Positions 12,098 through 25,200 of a DNA stretch of 64,000 nucleotides are shown here, piece after piece. The DNA lies in the NCBI GenBank assembly GCA_032622095.1, contig CP136066.1, forward strand, positions 183,868,716 through 183,932,715. Reading direction: 5' to 3'. The stretch's first letter is position 1; every line of letters starts with the position of its first letter. The translations under genes and the position numbers were made by a program. The notes below the pieces were generated by a model that saw only the letters and a list, made by a program, of their open reading frames with translations, had not been told where the DNA came from and searched no databases. The DNA comes from Siphonodentalium dalli (taxonomy: Eukaryota; Mollusca; Scaphopoda; Gadilida; Siphonodentaliidae).

Positions 12098-13164
12098 TGT
12101 ATAATGTAGGGGTTATCAAGTATTATACTACTATCGAGGTAATATGGCTCAAAGGTGTCCTGCTGAGAGCAGTCTAAAAAAAAGAAGCTAAGATGAGGTT
12201 CACTCGGTCTTTGTATCTGATCTCATTTTGATGCATGCCCAGAAGGTCTTGACACTTCATCAACTTTTGTTGATTTAATAGAGAGTTATTTGGACATATT
12301 AACTTCTGCGCAATTTATAAAAGTGAACCAGGTTCATTATATGTTTGGGTTAAAAAATGCTTTCTGTTGTCAAAATACTATGGCCAGGAGATTGTATAGA
12401 GATTGTATATAGTATATAACGATTAATCTGAATTCATAGTACATGTATAATATTGTAGGCCCCTTCCCTTTTCTCTTTTATACAACAGAGACCATAAACT
12501 GGCTTATATATCAACTTTTTGATTTCACGTTAAACTTACCTTTGCATTTTTAAGGATGGTCTGAGATATAGCACATTTTCCAACAGTCGCGATGGCAAAA
12601 TGTTCGTCGCCTAATAAGATTATTTAGCATACGAAAGATCACTAAGAGAACTGTTCTATGTCATGTATAAAGTGCATGATAGATAGAGTTATGCCACTTG
12701 CATTAGTAAACTGACGATACGCTATAGACTCGTCATTTTTAACGGGCAATCCCCTAATAATTGATAGAGCTAAATAAATTATCCAACTATGTATGTACCT
12801 TTATACCTAGACGAGGTCAGAAAAAATGGTTAACTTGTACGGAGTCAGTTATAAATGGGTTAAGGGCTATACATGTAGGTACTCAATTCTCACGAAATAC
12901 TGGATAAAATTCACTGTAGAGAAATATTTAACCATCCTGAGCCATCAATGATATGTGACTTTTAGCAAAATAATATAAATTTTGATAGTTTTTCTCATGG
13001 AAACTGAAACTATATGTTCAAGTTAGCAGTCTCAAATTTCATGTTGCCTATCTCTGAGGTAAACATGTGCTCAGACGAATTGTTTTTTATATCGATGAAA
13101 ACTTGTCAATACTAAATCTGATGAGATAAGTATGATAAAATAAAATATTTTACTGTTCATTTCT
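12098..13164. other. intron sequence, nothing recognised
   Basis: AT-rich; no supported exon or repeat boundary. Confidence 0.35.
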
Positions 13165-13323
13165 TTAAAGGGGGAGTGTACATTAAATCCGGCCATTTAT
13201 GGGGCCAACTCATTTTATACTCAATGATATATATACATTTCATTCATTTGTTGCATGTATTCTGTTGAGTATAATAGGAGATGGTCCCATAAATGGCTGG
13301 ATTTAGTGTACAGTACCCTTTAA
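13165..13323. mobile_element. family M TTAA palindrome (159 bp)
   Basis: It begins TTTAAAGGGGGAGTGTACAT; the right end, read inward, is TTAAAGGGTACTGTACAC. It is a foldback over nearly its full length around TTGTTGCATGTATTCTGTTG. The right TTAA is shared with the next element. Confidence 0.75.
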
Positions 13324-13559
13324 CCCTTTGAGTGCCAGGTCCGATTTTTGTATCAACCCATATACCCTGTGCCAATGCATTCTCTTATATATGCGAGTCG
13401 ACCATAGGTCGCCTCGCATATATAAGAGAATGCATTGGCTTAAAAAAAAAAAAAAAAATTTATTTTTTACAATTTTAATATATTTTATTATATTCTTTAA
13501 CAGACTTATTGTGTAGGTTTAGGGCCGATAATATCGGCCCCTGGCACTCAAAGGGTTAA
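13320..13559. mobile_element. family B TTAA element
   Basis: TTAACCCTTTGAGTGCCAGG at the left and TGGCACTCAAAGGGTTAA at the right, with one hairpin module inside. A run of about 15 A follows the hairpin. Confidence 0.8.
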
Positions 13560-14270
13560 GAATTGACTTTTGCAGTAAATAATCTTATGTTCCCAGTTGT
13601 TAAGGCATGCCACTACTTCCAGCTGTATAATTTGAGTATCTATAGTCCTCAATCTGCTGTACCAAGTCAGTAATAAATGGGTTAAAATGTTGTACGGCAG
13701 TCATCAAAGGGTTAACTTGTACCAACGACATTTATAACAGTATATGACAGAGATCTCTGATAAAAAATAATTTTTGACTTTTTTGTCGTCGTGATAATAG
13801 ATTCGCCACTTAAGCCACTACTACAAAGGCTAGTTCCCCCTTTGTGTGCGGTTGATATACAATGCATGGATGAATGACTCCTTAATATCGCTGACTGCAG
13901 CCGGGCAGGTGAATAAAGACCTATACAGGCCACAATTGCCAAACTCGACTCAATTGTTGGCTAACAATTTCATGCCCTGGCAGCTCAAATATTTGTTCGG
14001 TGTGTTTGTTGTTGTACTCCATTTCCTTCGGAATATGTGTTGGTTAAGGAAGTGATGAGGACGTTATCGATAACATTCTTCCCGCACTAGGATGTGCCTG
14101 GATTTTATCACCGATTAAAATTCTATGGATGTATTACATAATACCACCTTCTTTCGTTTCAATTTGATGGATCATTTGTTGCATTCAGTTGTACATTCGT
14201 GTTGTAATGGTAAACTGATCTCTTAATTGGCTATTAGCTTTTTCAGCTCATCTTTTTTCTAAGGATTTTA
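13560..14270. other. intron sequence, nothing recognised
   Basis: No exon could be supported. The 76-codon frame on the minus strand and the 69-codon frame on the plus strand overlap and are not recognised. Confidence 0.35.
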
Positions 14271-14401
14271 GTGCTCATATTTTCTCACATAGCAAGGTTA
14301 TATATAGCCCAGGTGTAATTTCAGCATGGTAGTTTTATTTCCTATTAATCTTAGTTTTCCATAGGTTCATGCTTGTCTTACAAATATTTATTCTTGTTGT
14401 A

Positions 14402-14614
14402 CAGTAATGCCCTCAATAATCAACTCCTTAACCACAGCAGAATTATGGGTAATTTTTCAGGATTTAGAAGGAAATATGGCTTGTTGCCATTTATCAGAAA
14501 GCTCTCACTGAGAGCTTTCCGGTGAATGGCAACAAGCCATATTTCCGACTAAATTCTGAAAAGTTACCCATAATTCTGCTGTGTTTAAGGAGTCGATTAT
14601 TTAGGGCATTACTG
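14402..14614. mobile_element. family D palindromic MITE (mariner-like), near full length
   Basis: CAGTAATGCCCTCAATAATC to GATTATTTAGGGCATTACTG, flanked by TA. The two 100-bp arms are almost fully complementary and meet at AAGCTCTCACTGAGAGCTT. Confidence 0.85.
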
Positions 14615-14654
14615 TATTCAATTTCTCTCTTTATATCTTCTGAGGCTTCATTTT

Positions 14655-15087
14655 CAAGCCTTCAAAATGTGTGTCTGTCATTTGCAGAATGAGGTCCCCA
14701 GAGGGTGAATTTAGTGACGCTATCCCGCACGTTACCAAATTCACCCTCTAGGAACTTCATTCTGCTCAGGCCTCAACTGCTATGGGAGACCTAGGATCAG
14801 ATTGAAGTTCCCCATTTGAAGTTGTTGATGTTCACCCAATAGACACCTTGATTATACATTTTATCTTCTGCAAATTAGGGGATATAGAAACTTCCCAGAA
14901 GAGAAAGAGTAACTGAAGTCATTGTTAATTTGAGACTATAGATACTTCCCAGAAGATGAGGGCTGATCAGAATGAAGTCCCCAGAGGGTGAATTTGGTGA
15001 TGCTAGCCCGCAGTGTTGGATAGCATCCTAAATTCACCCTCTGGGGACCTCATTCTACAAATGACACACACACTATTTTCAGGCTTG
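14655..15087. mobile_element. family E element, full-length form
   Basis: CAAGCCTTCAAAATGTGTGT to ACTATTTTCAGGCTTG, with two foldbacks and the usual centre. Confidence 0.75.
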
Positions 15088-15325
15088 TTCATTTTGAAAA
15101 CAAGTTCATGAGGTTCAACTCTGTTGCATAAAACTGGAAATATATCTCTTCTGAAAAAGGACCCAAGGCTTTATCGTATTCAACATACATGTAGATTGTA
15201 TCAAAAACCAGCCTAGAGGGTGACTTGGGAGATGTCTTCTCCCTAAAATGTGCCACTTCTCCCTATGTTTGTCCCAAGGGAGAAATGGCCTCTCTCAAAT
15301 ACCAATATGCAAATGTCCCAACATA

Positions 15326-15588
15326 CTAACCCTTTCATGACAGGAGCTGCGCTGGTGCATCATTAAATATCTTGTGCCAGTGCATTCTCTTATATATGCG
15401 AGTCTCCCATAGGGAGTCTTGCATATGTAAGAGAATGCACTGGCTTACAAGGTCAAGATAAATAATGTTAGGCCAATATATTCTCTTATATATGCGAAGC
15501 TCCCTATGGGAGACCCGCATATATAAATGAATGCATTGGCACAGGGTTTTCAAAAAATTTCAGAAAACTCCAGTCATGAACGGGTTAA
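15326..15588. mobile_element. family A TTAA element, reverse orientation
   Basis: CTAACCCTTTCATGACAGGA to CAGTCATGAACGGGTTAA. Both hairpins are intact. The right TTAA (15585-15588) doubles as the left end of the next element. Confidence 0.75.
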
Positions 15589-16683
15589 CTCTTTCACTGC
15601 CACTCAGCACCATAGACGGATTTCCCACTGCCAAGCATACAATACATGTATACAAGATTTATGGGTGTATATAAGTAACATAGGGTATCTCAAGTATCAC
15701 TTGGAATAATGTGTTGAAACTTCATATGTGACTAGACATAGACATCGCAAGTTCATAGCCACTCACGCCACCACCATAGAGGTCACGTGACCTTGGTGGC
15801 CATCTTGGTTTACACACTAATGGCTGTGTTTGATGCCTATTCATGTGTACATGGGTATATATGGGTGCTATCAAAGCAGAAAATTGCCAGAAATTGGTCA
15901 TTCTCAACATTTATTTCTCACGTTAGTTGTCATCTTTCAGGGAGGGACTCATACCCGTACAAAATGTGCTATATATACCCATATTTGAATAGGTCACGTG
16001 ACCGTGGTGATTAGCATGAACTTATGCGTGAGTTGTCACATACACCATGTACATAAATGTATAGGTGGGTAATGCATTAACATTTCAATATATCGTAAAT
16101 GTCTGACTTATGTTGTTGGACCATATAGACATATTGATATGTTGGAGCCACATTGGCCACCTCAAATTGGTCACGTGACCTTTGTGGCCATCTTGGATCT
16201 ACATATAACACCAGTATGGCCGTATGTTTTGGGTATTTTTCGACTTCATTATGTTATAAGCTTTTGATGAACATATCATATTGGGTAGGTTGCTGTATTT
16301 GAGTTTCCATTTTATATTATTGGTAAAAATGTGATAGCTAGAGATACACATGTACATGTGACCTATGAAAAGACCACGTGACCATGACATCACCAATTGC
16401 CCTTATATAACGGTTCGCGTTATATAGTCCTATATACAGAGACTGCCTCTTATCTGCACTATCTCACACGTTTCCTGGTGTTATACAGTCTGGAACTTAT
16501 AAAAATGTCATGTACATGTATGTGCCCATCACTGGAACTCATATGCGTCATATTCACTGGACGGCCATATTTACACCACATGTACCCGTCCTGCTGGCAG
16601 CATGTACCCGATTTCGACTCAAGTCGCTATCGGCAGAGTATGGGTAATTCGACTGTAGTCGCGATCGGCAGTGAAAGAGTTAA
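15585..16683. mobile_element. family J: 1.1-kb TTAA element with CACGTG palindromes
   Basis: TTAACTCTTTCACTGCC on the left matches GGCAGTGAAAGAGTTAA on the right. It is the longest TTAA-bounded element here, but no transposase motifs were found in its short frames (at most 110 codons). It contains GTCACGTGAC at 15782, 15993 and 16170 and a variant at 16373, in loosely repeated units of about 180-210 bp that also share GGCCATCTTGG. Confidence 0.75.
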
Positions 16684-16889
16684 AGAATATTTGCTGATTA
16701 TAATTGTGTTCTTACTCACTACTGTATAATGGTTTTATAATTGTGCTCCTGTGTTTCATTATACTTATTGTATCATAGAAGGGTGATGTTGGGGTGTGAA
16801 CTGAACTTCAGCCATTGTTGGTTCTCCCTGATAACATTCCACTTCTCACTAATAACCAAACAGGGAGAAGTGACTTCTCCCCAATTTGA

Positions 16890-17460
16890 AACCTCTTAGC
16901 CTCTGGATTGTGTGGTTTTTCAATATCATCCTTCTTAGGATATTGATGTTTATTATTCCTCCAATAGCAATATTTACTTTTAGTATTATAGTTATATATT
17001 TCCTACCTGTACTTCGAGTTATTTGGCCATTGTCTCATAATTATCTTGGTAAATATTTGTTCTGTTGGTATTCAATTTCTCTCTGACTTTCATTTTGAAA
17101 ACAAGTTCATCAGGGTCAAGTCTATTTGCATAGAAATGAAATTATAGCTCTCTCAAAAACAGCCCCAAAACTTGTTTAATTATGCAGTTTGTCCTTTTTG
17201 AAAGGAGTTTTGGCTTATTTTTCCTCCAATTTTAGGTTTTCTTTTACCATTATTATAATTTCCTACCTCATATCAATTTTAGTTGCCCATTGTCTCATAA
17301 TTGTCTTGCAAATATTTGTTCTTTTGGTATTCAATTTCTACCTGGCCTTCATTTTGAATAAAGATCATCAGGTTGAAGTATGTTTGCATAAACTGGAAAT
17401 ATGTCTCTCTGAAAAATAACCCAAGGGCATTATCTAGCTGTATCCTATATAACAGATTAT
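16890..17460. repeat. family R repeat, two tandem copies
   Basis: Two copies about 250 bp apart share CCATTGTCTCATAATT, GGTATTCAATTTCT and a segment near CTGGAAATATGTCTC. Confidence 0.6.
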
Positions 17461-17718
17461 ATAGGCAAAAAAAATGCTGCATTGTGTCGTAATTTGCACT
17501 ATTTCAACTCTACAAAGCTGTATGTATGCCGTAATTTAAATGTTGATGACATGTACACACCTGTACTCTGGATGTTGGAAATGATGGACATTTCTTTACT
17601 CATCTACTTTGTAAGCTGTAACAGTCATTAACAGTTGACAGATCTATGTACTAAAGAGGCCATTTTGCCTTCCTTATCTGTCAGTCTTTCTCTCTATGGT
17701 TTCTCTACCATTTTACCC

Positions 17719-18250
17719 AATAAAGATACGGATGGCCTTCGCAGTGGGTATTGTTGTTAAAATAGTCACGTCTGTTAAAACTGCCGCAAACAGAGAGAAT
17801 ATTAAAATACAGACAGATTTTGTTCTTATACCAATTATAAATGGCACATAAATGACATGTTATTGTCAAGATTGTATGCCTTGTTAGTAAACACAAGCCA
17901 TATTATGAAACAATACAGTACATAAAGAGTGTGCGATACGTAGAACACTCAACACCAGGGATATCCCACTAATTGAACTTTGGTTAAAATTGCCACCATA
18001 ACATACTGATATAGTGCTCGCTACTCAAGATTTTGGTGTTGAATGGGTCACCGTGAATCACTCTCTCAAAAAAATTGCCATGGTGTATATAAACAAATGT
18101 TCGGCTCACACAAAGTGCGTTTTGTGGATAATATCGCATTCATACTATTATTATACTATATACTATTAGTATATTATTGAGGAAATTAATAATTTGGACA
18201 CTTTTTTTCTCTAAATTATAGCCTACAACCAAGGCCATCTGTACCTTCAA
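17719..18250. mobile_element. family L element, decayed ends
   Basis: AAAGATACGGATGGCCTTCG on the left matches AAGGCCATCTGTACCTT on the right. The inner ATAGTCACGTCTGTTAAAAC and GTTATTGTCA blocks match those at 9.2 and 56.5 kb. The terminal TTAAs have decayed. Confidence 0.6.
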
Positions 18251-19022
18251 ACTACATATGCTTGGAAATTCTCATACTAGACCAATTGTGACACTTTTGA
18301 ATTTGAAGATATTCTATTGGTAATCCCAAATAACAATTGAATATAATTTGGTGATTATAATAAAATAAGGTGAACAAATTATCATTTCTTATTGAAATGG
18401 CCATCGTACGATCAGATCAAATTTCACAATGACATGTCCTTTAAGTCAGATTTAAAAAAATGTAAATGTCCTCAATCAAAGTTTTAACATTCTTGCAATA
18501 CTCTCGACCTCTTTATAAATAATTTCATATATCATATGTCACCTTACTTTAAACTTGGTAAATAAAGTGTATGAAACTTGCCATTTAATATGGATATATT
18601 ATGAAGTGACTTTTCGATAATTTTCACACATCCAAATTTAATAGCTAAACTTCAAACGTATAAATTAACATTGTTGATCGCTATATAATTACAACAATTA
18701 TGTTTGTGTAATTAAAAATCATGGTAGGTGTTTAGTTATGTTGGGGTCCCTTTTAGAAGTCCTCTTTGTCATATGGTCCAGGTATGAGGGGGTCTGTTTC
18801 TATTCAATAGCCAAACTGTGAAATGAAAATTATCTTCCATATATCAAAGTTGGAATTTAAGTTATAACGAATATTAAAATCACTTATATATAGTTCATAC
18901 ACTTTATGAAATATTATCAGAGTAGAAAATTATCTCCAATAAGCAGAAATGGAATGAATGATTTTTACTTCAGTGCTTTGTTTAAAGGGATTCAATGCAT
19001 TTGAAGTAGGTTCATGTGAAAT
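18251..19022. other. intron sequence, nothing recognised
   Basis: AT-rich; no supported feature. Confidence 0.35.
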
Positions 19023-19264
19023 CAAGCCTTGAAATAGTGTGTCTGTCATTTGCAGAATGAAGTCCCCAGAGGGTGAATTTAGTGATGCTACCCCGCCATC
19101 ACCAAATTCACCCTCTGGGAACCTCATTCTGCTGAGGTGTAAGCAGAATGAGGTTCCCAGAGGGTGAATTTGATGATGCTAGCCCGCTATGCAGGGTAGC
19201 ATCACTAAATTCACCCTCTGGGGACCTCATTCTGCAAATGACAGACAGGCTATTTCAAGGCTTG
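19023..19264. mobile_element. family E element, short form
   Basis: CAAGCCTTGAAATAGTGTGT to ACTATTTCAAGGCTTG. Nearly perfect foldback of two hairpins, each with a GATGCTA loop region. Confidence 0.8.
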
Positions 19265-19459
19265 TGTGAAATAACATACATTTTATACAACTCTGTAAAA
19301 TAACAATCATCAACAAGTACACATACAGTAATGCCCTAAGTATATGACCCCTTAACCACAGCAGAATTATGGGAAATTTTCATTTAAATGACTCCTCACT
19401 ATAATCATAAAGATGTCAACTACAGATGCCTGGATCATTAAATATAATGGGCACCAGCT

Positions 19460-20049
19460 TAAAGGGGTACTGTACGCCATTTTCAATAAATTTCCGATGA
19501 TAACAACGATCTATTATCGATAATATATAGAAACATAAGTAATTTGAGTCGAAGATGTATTCTGTAAACGCTCAGGTTAATAGGCTATCTTAAAATTTAA
19601 TAATTTAAAAGTTAATAATTTAATATAAATTGAATTTATGGCTGTAGCCATAAAATGGCGTAAATTAAAATACGAATTTCCGTGTACCAGACGTAATCAA
19701 ATTATAATTGAGGGATACTGGATTAGTACACCCATTGCACACACGACCGTTTGAAACATTATGCTGATACGGGGAGAAAACTCAAGCCACTCACTGACTA
19801 GTGACGATAACTGAGTATATGGGACTAGTATGCATATATAATAAAACTTTTATTTGATACATTTAGTTGAAAACTGTACAAAAATTACTCGACAACAACA
19901 ATTTGTATTTTTGCATTCCGGTAAATTTGCCATCCGTAACACTACTTCGTACTCAACTGACTTTCAAATAATGGAAAAATTGTTACCTTATTCTCCGACT
20001 CAGAGACTACAGAAACCAACAACAACATTTGGGTACAGTATCCCTTTAA
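19460..20049. mobile_element. family M TTAA element (590 bp)
   Basis: TTAAAGGGGTACTGTACGCC on the left; TGGGTACAGTATCCCTTTAA on the right. The interior differs from the two palindromic M copies and has no supported coding frame. A family D relic lies just before it at about 19325. Confidence 0.6.
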
Positions 20050-20710
20050 CTGCTGTAATATGGTTTAAAATATCAGAATACCTATACATTTGAAAAACAA
20101 TGATTTATTCAGATTGTGGATAGATTCCAGTGAACAATAATTTGGTTTCACATCTGGTTATGCATCTACTATCATAGAAGCTTCACAGAAAGTGTCAAAA
20201 TTAATATGTATGTATACTGTTTTTGCACCTATCCATCCGTCAGGGCATTTGTCCGATGCCTGTTCATGTAATAGTTCTCGGATCTCAATGTAATTAGGTA
20301 TGGATGTTCATTACTTTGAGGACATTCAATGCAGTGTTCAATCATTTTGTTCGGGTTTTCTGTTCTAGAGTTATTCGTCTTTGGTTATCTGGAAATGTTG
20401 GCTATTTGGTCTGTCTGATGTCTATTCAGGTGTCATAATTTGAACAGTAGTGCTCGGATCTCAATGTCTCAGTTTTGTAACATGAAGCAAAATTTGTTTA
20501 TGGAGAAGAGTAGTAATGCCTGTATTACTGTAGTATCTGCTTCTTGTCAAATCATCGCTATTAAATTTACATCTAACATCTATCTGTGCCACTGTCAGGT
20601 TAGCCCAGAGAATTCTACTCAAGAACAAGCAATTGGATGAAATTCCATAGGTTTCAGTTTTGATTGAATAAGACATCCAGGCTTATGTTATGTTATGCTA
20701 TTAACTGAAT
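20050..20710. other. 5' flank of the candidate alternative exon
   Basis: Contains degraded GTCCGTCC-type repeat phrases (CATCCGTCAGGGCATTTGTC). I see no clear TATA box or other promoter element. If the exon at 20711 is a first exon, its promoter should lie here. Confidence 0.3.
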
Positions 20711-20985
20711 ATGTCTCAGAAGAAAAAGTTAACTCGTAAAGTCAGTGTTCATCAGGAGGATTTAGTTGATACTAATGTTAATTGTGCTGAATCCATTGAT
20801 TCTCATGGATACCACCGAGTGACTGATGGAAATTCTAATATAGTGACCAATGGACATATGTGCAATCGTAAGGTGACCAGTGAAAATAATCATGTGACTA
20901 ACGGAAATGCTCCAATAACTAACGGAGTTAAATGTGATGTTTGCATGCGTGTGGTCAATGGACATGGTTCAGAGTCTTCTGATGG
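20711..20985 (+). CDS. candidate alternative first coding exon of MYO5 (motor-less isoform)
   Basis: An ATG with A at -3 opens a frame of 91 complete codons that runs into a strong donor, GTAAGA, at 20986. An in-frame TAA at 20702-20704 rules out upstream extension, as expected of a first exon. The donor phase (two bases, GG) fits the acceptor at 26726, which gives Gly then LLESQLQ. The peptide is hydrophilic and non-repetitive in DNA, with (V/I)TNG-type motifs (IVTNG, HVTNG, PITNG, VVNG) and CDVCMRVVNGHG; no domain was recognised. It sits in the 24.7-kb intron. It could also be the first exon of an unrelated nested gene, or chance. The splice is inferred, not shown. Confidence 0.5.
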
Positions 20986-22260
20986 GTAAGAATGTTTGTA
21001 ACTAACTACAGTTAAAAACACCTCATATTGTCCCCCCGAGGACTATTATAATCAGCATGTCCATCCATGTGTTTGTCTGTCCATCCAGGTTGGCAATCTT
21101 GATCAGAATCATTAATGTATAGATCGCCTTAGAGCACTTTGGTGGATTATTAAGCGCCATATAAAACTAATTATTATTAATTCCATGGGAGGCTCCTTTT
21201 CAACTTTTAAATTAAGTGATATCCGGATGATAACATGAGTAATTCTTCAGAAATTCTTGATATTTGGTACGTAGATTACATTTGAGAAGATACATATCAA
21301 GTTTGATTTTGGTCATAGTTGAATGACTTTTGACAGAGTTATGCCCCTTTTTGTTCTCTGAAAAATTTCAGATTGTTATAATCAGCATAATTATATATCT
21401 GCCCGTGCATGTGTCAGGTTGTCCAGATCATTACTCATAATTCAATGGGATTTGGTTTGTGATTGACATTTCGGAATGTGCAGGTCAAGTTCGAATTTGG
21501 TCACAAATGTTTTATGGAGTTATGACCTTTTTCAACTTAAGAAATCACAATTTTTGGGTTGTCCAGATGATAATTTGAGCAATTTTATATCTGGTATGTG
21601 GTTCCTATTTTAGAATACACAGGTCAAGTTCAATTTTGATTTTATAATCTAAACATTTCCCTCCAATGATTAGAAATTCTGCTGCACTTTCTATTATCTG
21701 TCATCTGTTTATATTTCCTGAACATCCCTCCAGATATAATAGACCATTCCAATGTATACTTTTATAACTGATGGGAGTACCCATTCAGTAAAAAAAAGGA
21801 TTAAAATATTAGAAAATGATATTCAAAACAGGAACTCCTTGAATATTTAATAGCTATAAGTATAGTAATGCTCTAAATAATCATTATTTAGAGCATTACT
21901 GTAACATATTCTGATTATTGTGTGGAGTATTTAATCCCACAGCTGTTCACAGTATTGATGACCAGTCTCTCAGAATCTTCTCAAATATTTACATACTTCA
22001 AGCTAAACAGCTGCTTGCTTTCTCTTCAAGGATCCGCAAAATCTTCTCCGTCCTTTAAATACACAAACAAACAAACAACAAATCACTTGTGATCTCGCTG
22101 TGATATTCATTGATTTTGACGAGCTTCGTTGACAAATTCATTTGAAACATTGGATTGGTCAATTCGGGTGTGTAATCCCAATAAAACTCTGAAGCTATAA
22201 TTCCACTCCCGACTGTTCTTGGAGTTATCCATCCCTACTCAGTTTTATTGGATTACTTTA
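20986..22260. repeat. degraded GTCCGTCC-type dispersed repeats and unrecognised intron
   Basis: GGTCAAGTTCGAATTTGGTC and related phrases recur about every 200 bp up to 21.65 kb. A minimal family D relic (TAGTAATGCTCTAAATAATC and its complement) is at 21863-21901. Nothing was recognised from about 21.9 to 22.26 kb. Confidence 0.5.
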
Positions 22261-22264
22261 TCCT

Positions 22265-25200
22265 TGTTCCTTGTGATTTTCTAACCCAGCATGGAGTGTC
22301 ACCTGGATTAAGTGAATCCATGATTGACAATCATTGAGTCATTTTGTTGGATTATTTTTATGTGGTTTCCCATGATTTTGTAATGCAGGCGTGTTACCTA
22401 ATTTCTTGAGATCACATGACATAGCTTCCTTATGTCGAGGTAAGGAATTCAGTCTCCCCCAGGCACTTGGTTAGAAGGTCTTTTTGTTTGGGAGGGGGGA
22501 AGTATCCGAGTTAGAATTTCAATTGCAACCACCCAAGTATTCCTCCCCCCCCCCAATTTAACCCTTCCATGACTGGATCTTCCTGAAATTTGCGAAAACC
22601 CTGTGCCATAATGCATTCTCTTAATATTTAAGCGAGTCTGACATAGGCCTAACAATATATACCTTGACTGTGTAAGCCATTGCATACTTTTATATATTTG
22701 AGACTCCCATATATGAGAGATTGCACTGGCACGGGATCTTCTAACCCAGCATAGAGTGTCACCTGAATGCATGATTGACAAGCATTGAGTCATTTTGTTG
22801 GATTACTTTTCCATGATTTTGTAATGCTGGCGTGTTACCCGTTACCTAATTTCTTGAGATCACATGACATAACTTCCTTATGTCGAGGTAAGGAATTCAG
22901 TCTCCCCCAGGCACATGGTTAGAGGGTCTTTTTGTTTGGGGGGGGGGGGGGGGGTCGTGTTCCCGGGTTAGAATTTTCAACTGCAACCACTCAACTACTC
23001 CCCCCCCCCCCCCCCACAACCAACCCCATCCATTTTAACCCTTCCGTGACTGGATCTTCCTGAAATTTTGCAAAAACCCTGTGCCACAATGCATTCTCTT
23101 AATACCTGTATATATGCCAGTCTGACATATGCCTAACAATATTTACCATGACCTTGTAAGCCATTGCATTCTTTTATATATGTGAGTAACTCGCATATAT
23201 GAGAGAGAGTGCACTGGCAAAGGATCTTTTAATGCTGCACCAGCGCAGCTCCCTTACTTTTACTTAGTTCCTTGTGATTTTCTGACCCTGCATGGAGTGT
23301 CACCTGGATTAAGTGAATCCATGATTGACAATCATTGAGTCATTTTGTTGGATTACTTTTACGTGGTTACCCATGATTTTGTAATGCTGGCGTGTTACCT
23401 AATTTCTTGAGATCGCATGACATAACTTCCTTATGTCGAGGTAAGGAAATCAGTCTCCTTCAGAGACTTGGTTAGAAGGTCTTTTTGTTTGGGAGGGGGG
23501 GAAGTATCCGAGTTAGAATTTCAATTGCAACCACCCAAGTATTCCTCCCCCCCCCCAATTTAACCCTTCCATGACTGGATCTTCCTGAAATTTGCGAAAA
23601 CCCTGTGCCATAATGCATTCTCTTAATATTTAAGCGAGTCTGACATAGGCCTAACAATATTTACCTTAACTGTGTAAGCCATTGCATACTTTTATATATT
23701 TGAGACTCCCATATATGAGAGATTGCACTGGCACGGGATCTTCTAACCCAGCATAGAGTGTCACCTGAATGCATGATTGACAAGCATTGAGTCATTTTGT
23801 TGGATTACTTTTCCATGATTTTGTAATGCTGGCGTGTTACCCGTTACCTAATTTCTTGAGATCACATGACATAACTTCCTTATGTCGAGGTAAGGAATTC
23901 AGTCTCCCCCAGGCACATGGTTAGAGGGTCTTTTTGTTTGGGGGGGGGGGGGGGGGGGGGGTCGTGTTCCCGGGTTAGAATTTTCAACTGCAACCACTCA
24001 ACTACTCCCCCCCCCCCCCCCACAACCAACCCCATCCATTTTAACCCTTCCGTGACTGGATCTTCCTGAAATTTTGCAAAAACCCTGTGCCACAATGCAT
24101 TCTCTTAATACCTGTATATATGCCAGTCTGACATATGCCTAACAATATTTACCATGACCTTGTAAGCCATTGCATTCTTTTATATATGTGAGAAACTCGC
24201 ATATATGAGAGAGAGTGCACTGGCAAAGGATCTTTTAATGCTGCACCAGCGCAGCTCCCTTACTTTTACTTAGTTCCTTGTGATTTTCTGACCCTGCATG
24301 GAGTGTCACCTGGATTAAGTGAATCCATGATTGACAATCATTGAGTCATTTTGTTGGATTACTTTTACGTGGTTTCCCATGATTTTGTAATGCAGGCGTG
24401 TTACCTAATTTCTTGAGATCGCATGACATAGCTTCCTTATGTCGAGGTAAGGAATTCAGTCTCCCTCAGAGACTTGGTTAGAAGGTCTTTTTGTTTGGGA
24501 GGGGGGAAGTATCCGAGTTAGAATTTCAATTGCAACCACCCAAGTATTCCTCCCCCCCCCAATTTAACCCTTCCATGACTGGATCTTCCTGAAATTTGCG
24601 AAAACCCTGTGCCATAATGCATTCTCTTAATATTTAAGCGAGTCTGACATAGGCCTAACAATATTTACCTCGACTGTGTAAGCCATTGCATACTTTTATA
24701 TATTTGAGACTCCCATATATGAGAGATTGCACTGGCACGGGATCTTCTAACCCAGCATAGAGTGTCACCTGAATGCATGATTGACAAGCATTGAGTCATT
24801 TTGTTGGATTACTTTTCCATGATTTTGTAATGCTGGCGTGTTACCCGTTACCTAATTTCTTGAGATCACATGACATAACTTCCTTATGTCGAGGTAAGGA
24901 ATTCAGTCTCCCCCAGGCACATGGTTAGAGGGTCTTTTTGTTTGGGGGGGGGGGGGTCGTGTACCCGGGTTAGAATTTTCAATTGCAACCACTCAACTAC
25001 TCCCCCCCCCCACAACCAACCCCATCCATTTTAACCTTCCGTGACTGGATCTTCCTGAAATTTTGTGAAAACCCTGTGCCACAATGCATTCTCTTAATAC
25101 CTGTATATATGCCAGTCTGACATATGCCTAACAATATTTACCATGACCTTGTAAGCCATTGCATTCTTTTATATATGTGAGAAACTCGCATATATGAGAG

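Larger units (their letters stand above)
14271..15210. repeat. family R repeat interrupted by two MITEs
   Basis: Blocks such as CAAATATTTATTCTTGTTG, TATTCAATTTCTCTC and AAAACAAGTTCATGAGG recur in the same order, uninterrupted, at 16.9-17.2 and 17.2-17.45 kb. Here a family D and a family E element split it. Confidence 0.6.
15211..16890. repeat. family Q repeat, reverse orientation, split by TTAA elements
   Basis: The left part holds TAAAATGTGCCACTTCTCCC and the right part, at about 16800-16890, GGGAGAAGTGACTTCTCCC. The 1.36 kb between (15326-16683) is two TTAA elements in tandem. Confidence 0.6.

Noticed and set aside
20762-20965. 67-codon minus-strand frame
   Set aside because: Antisense shadow of the candidate exon at 20711-20985, without splice or start support.
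22938-24021. G and C homopolymers as sequencing errors
   Set aside because: They recur at the same position in every monomer, so the tracts are real, although the exact lengths may be inaccurate.
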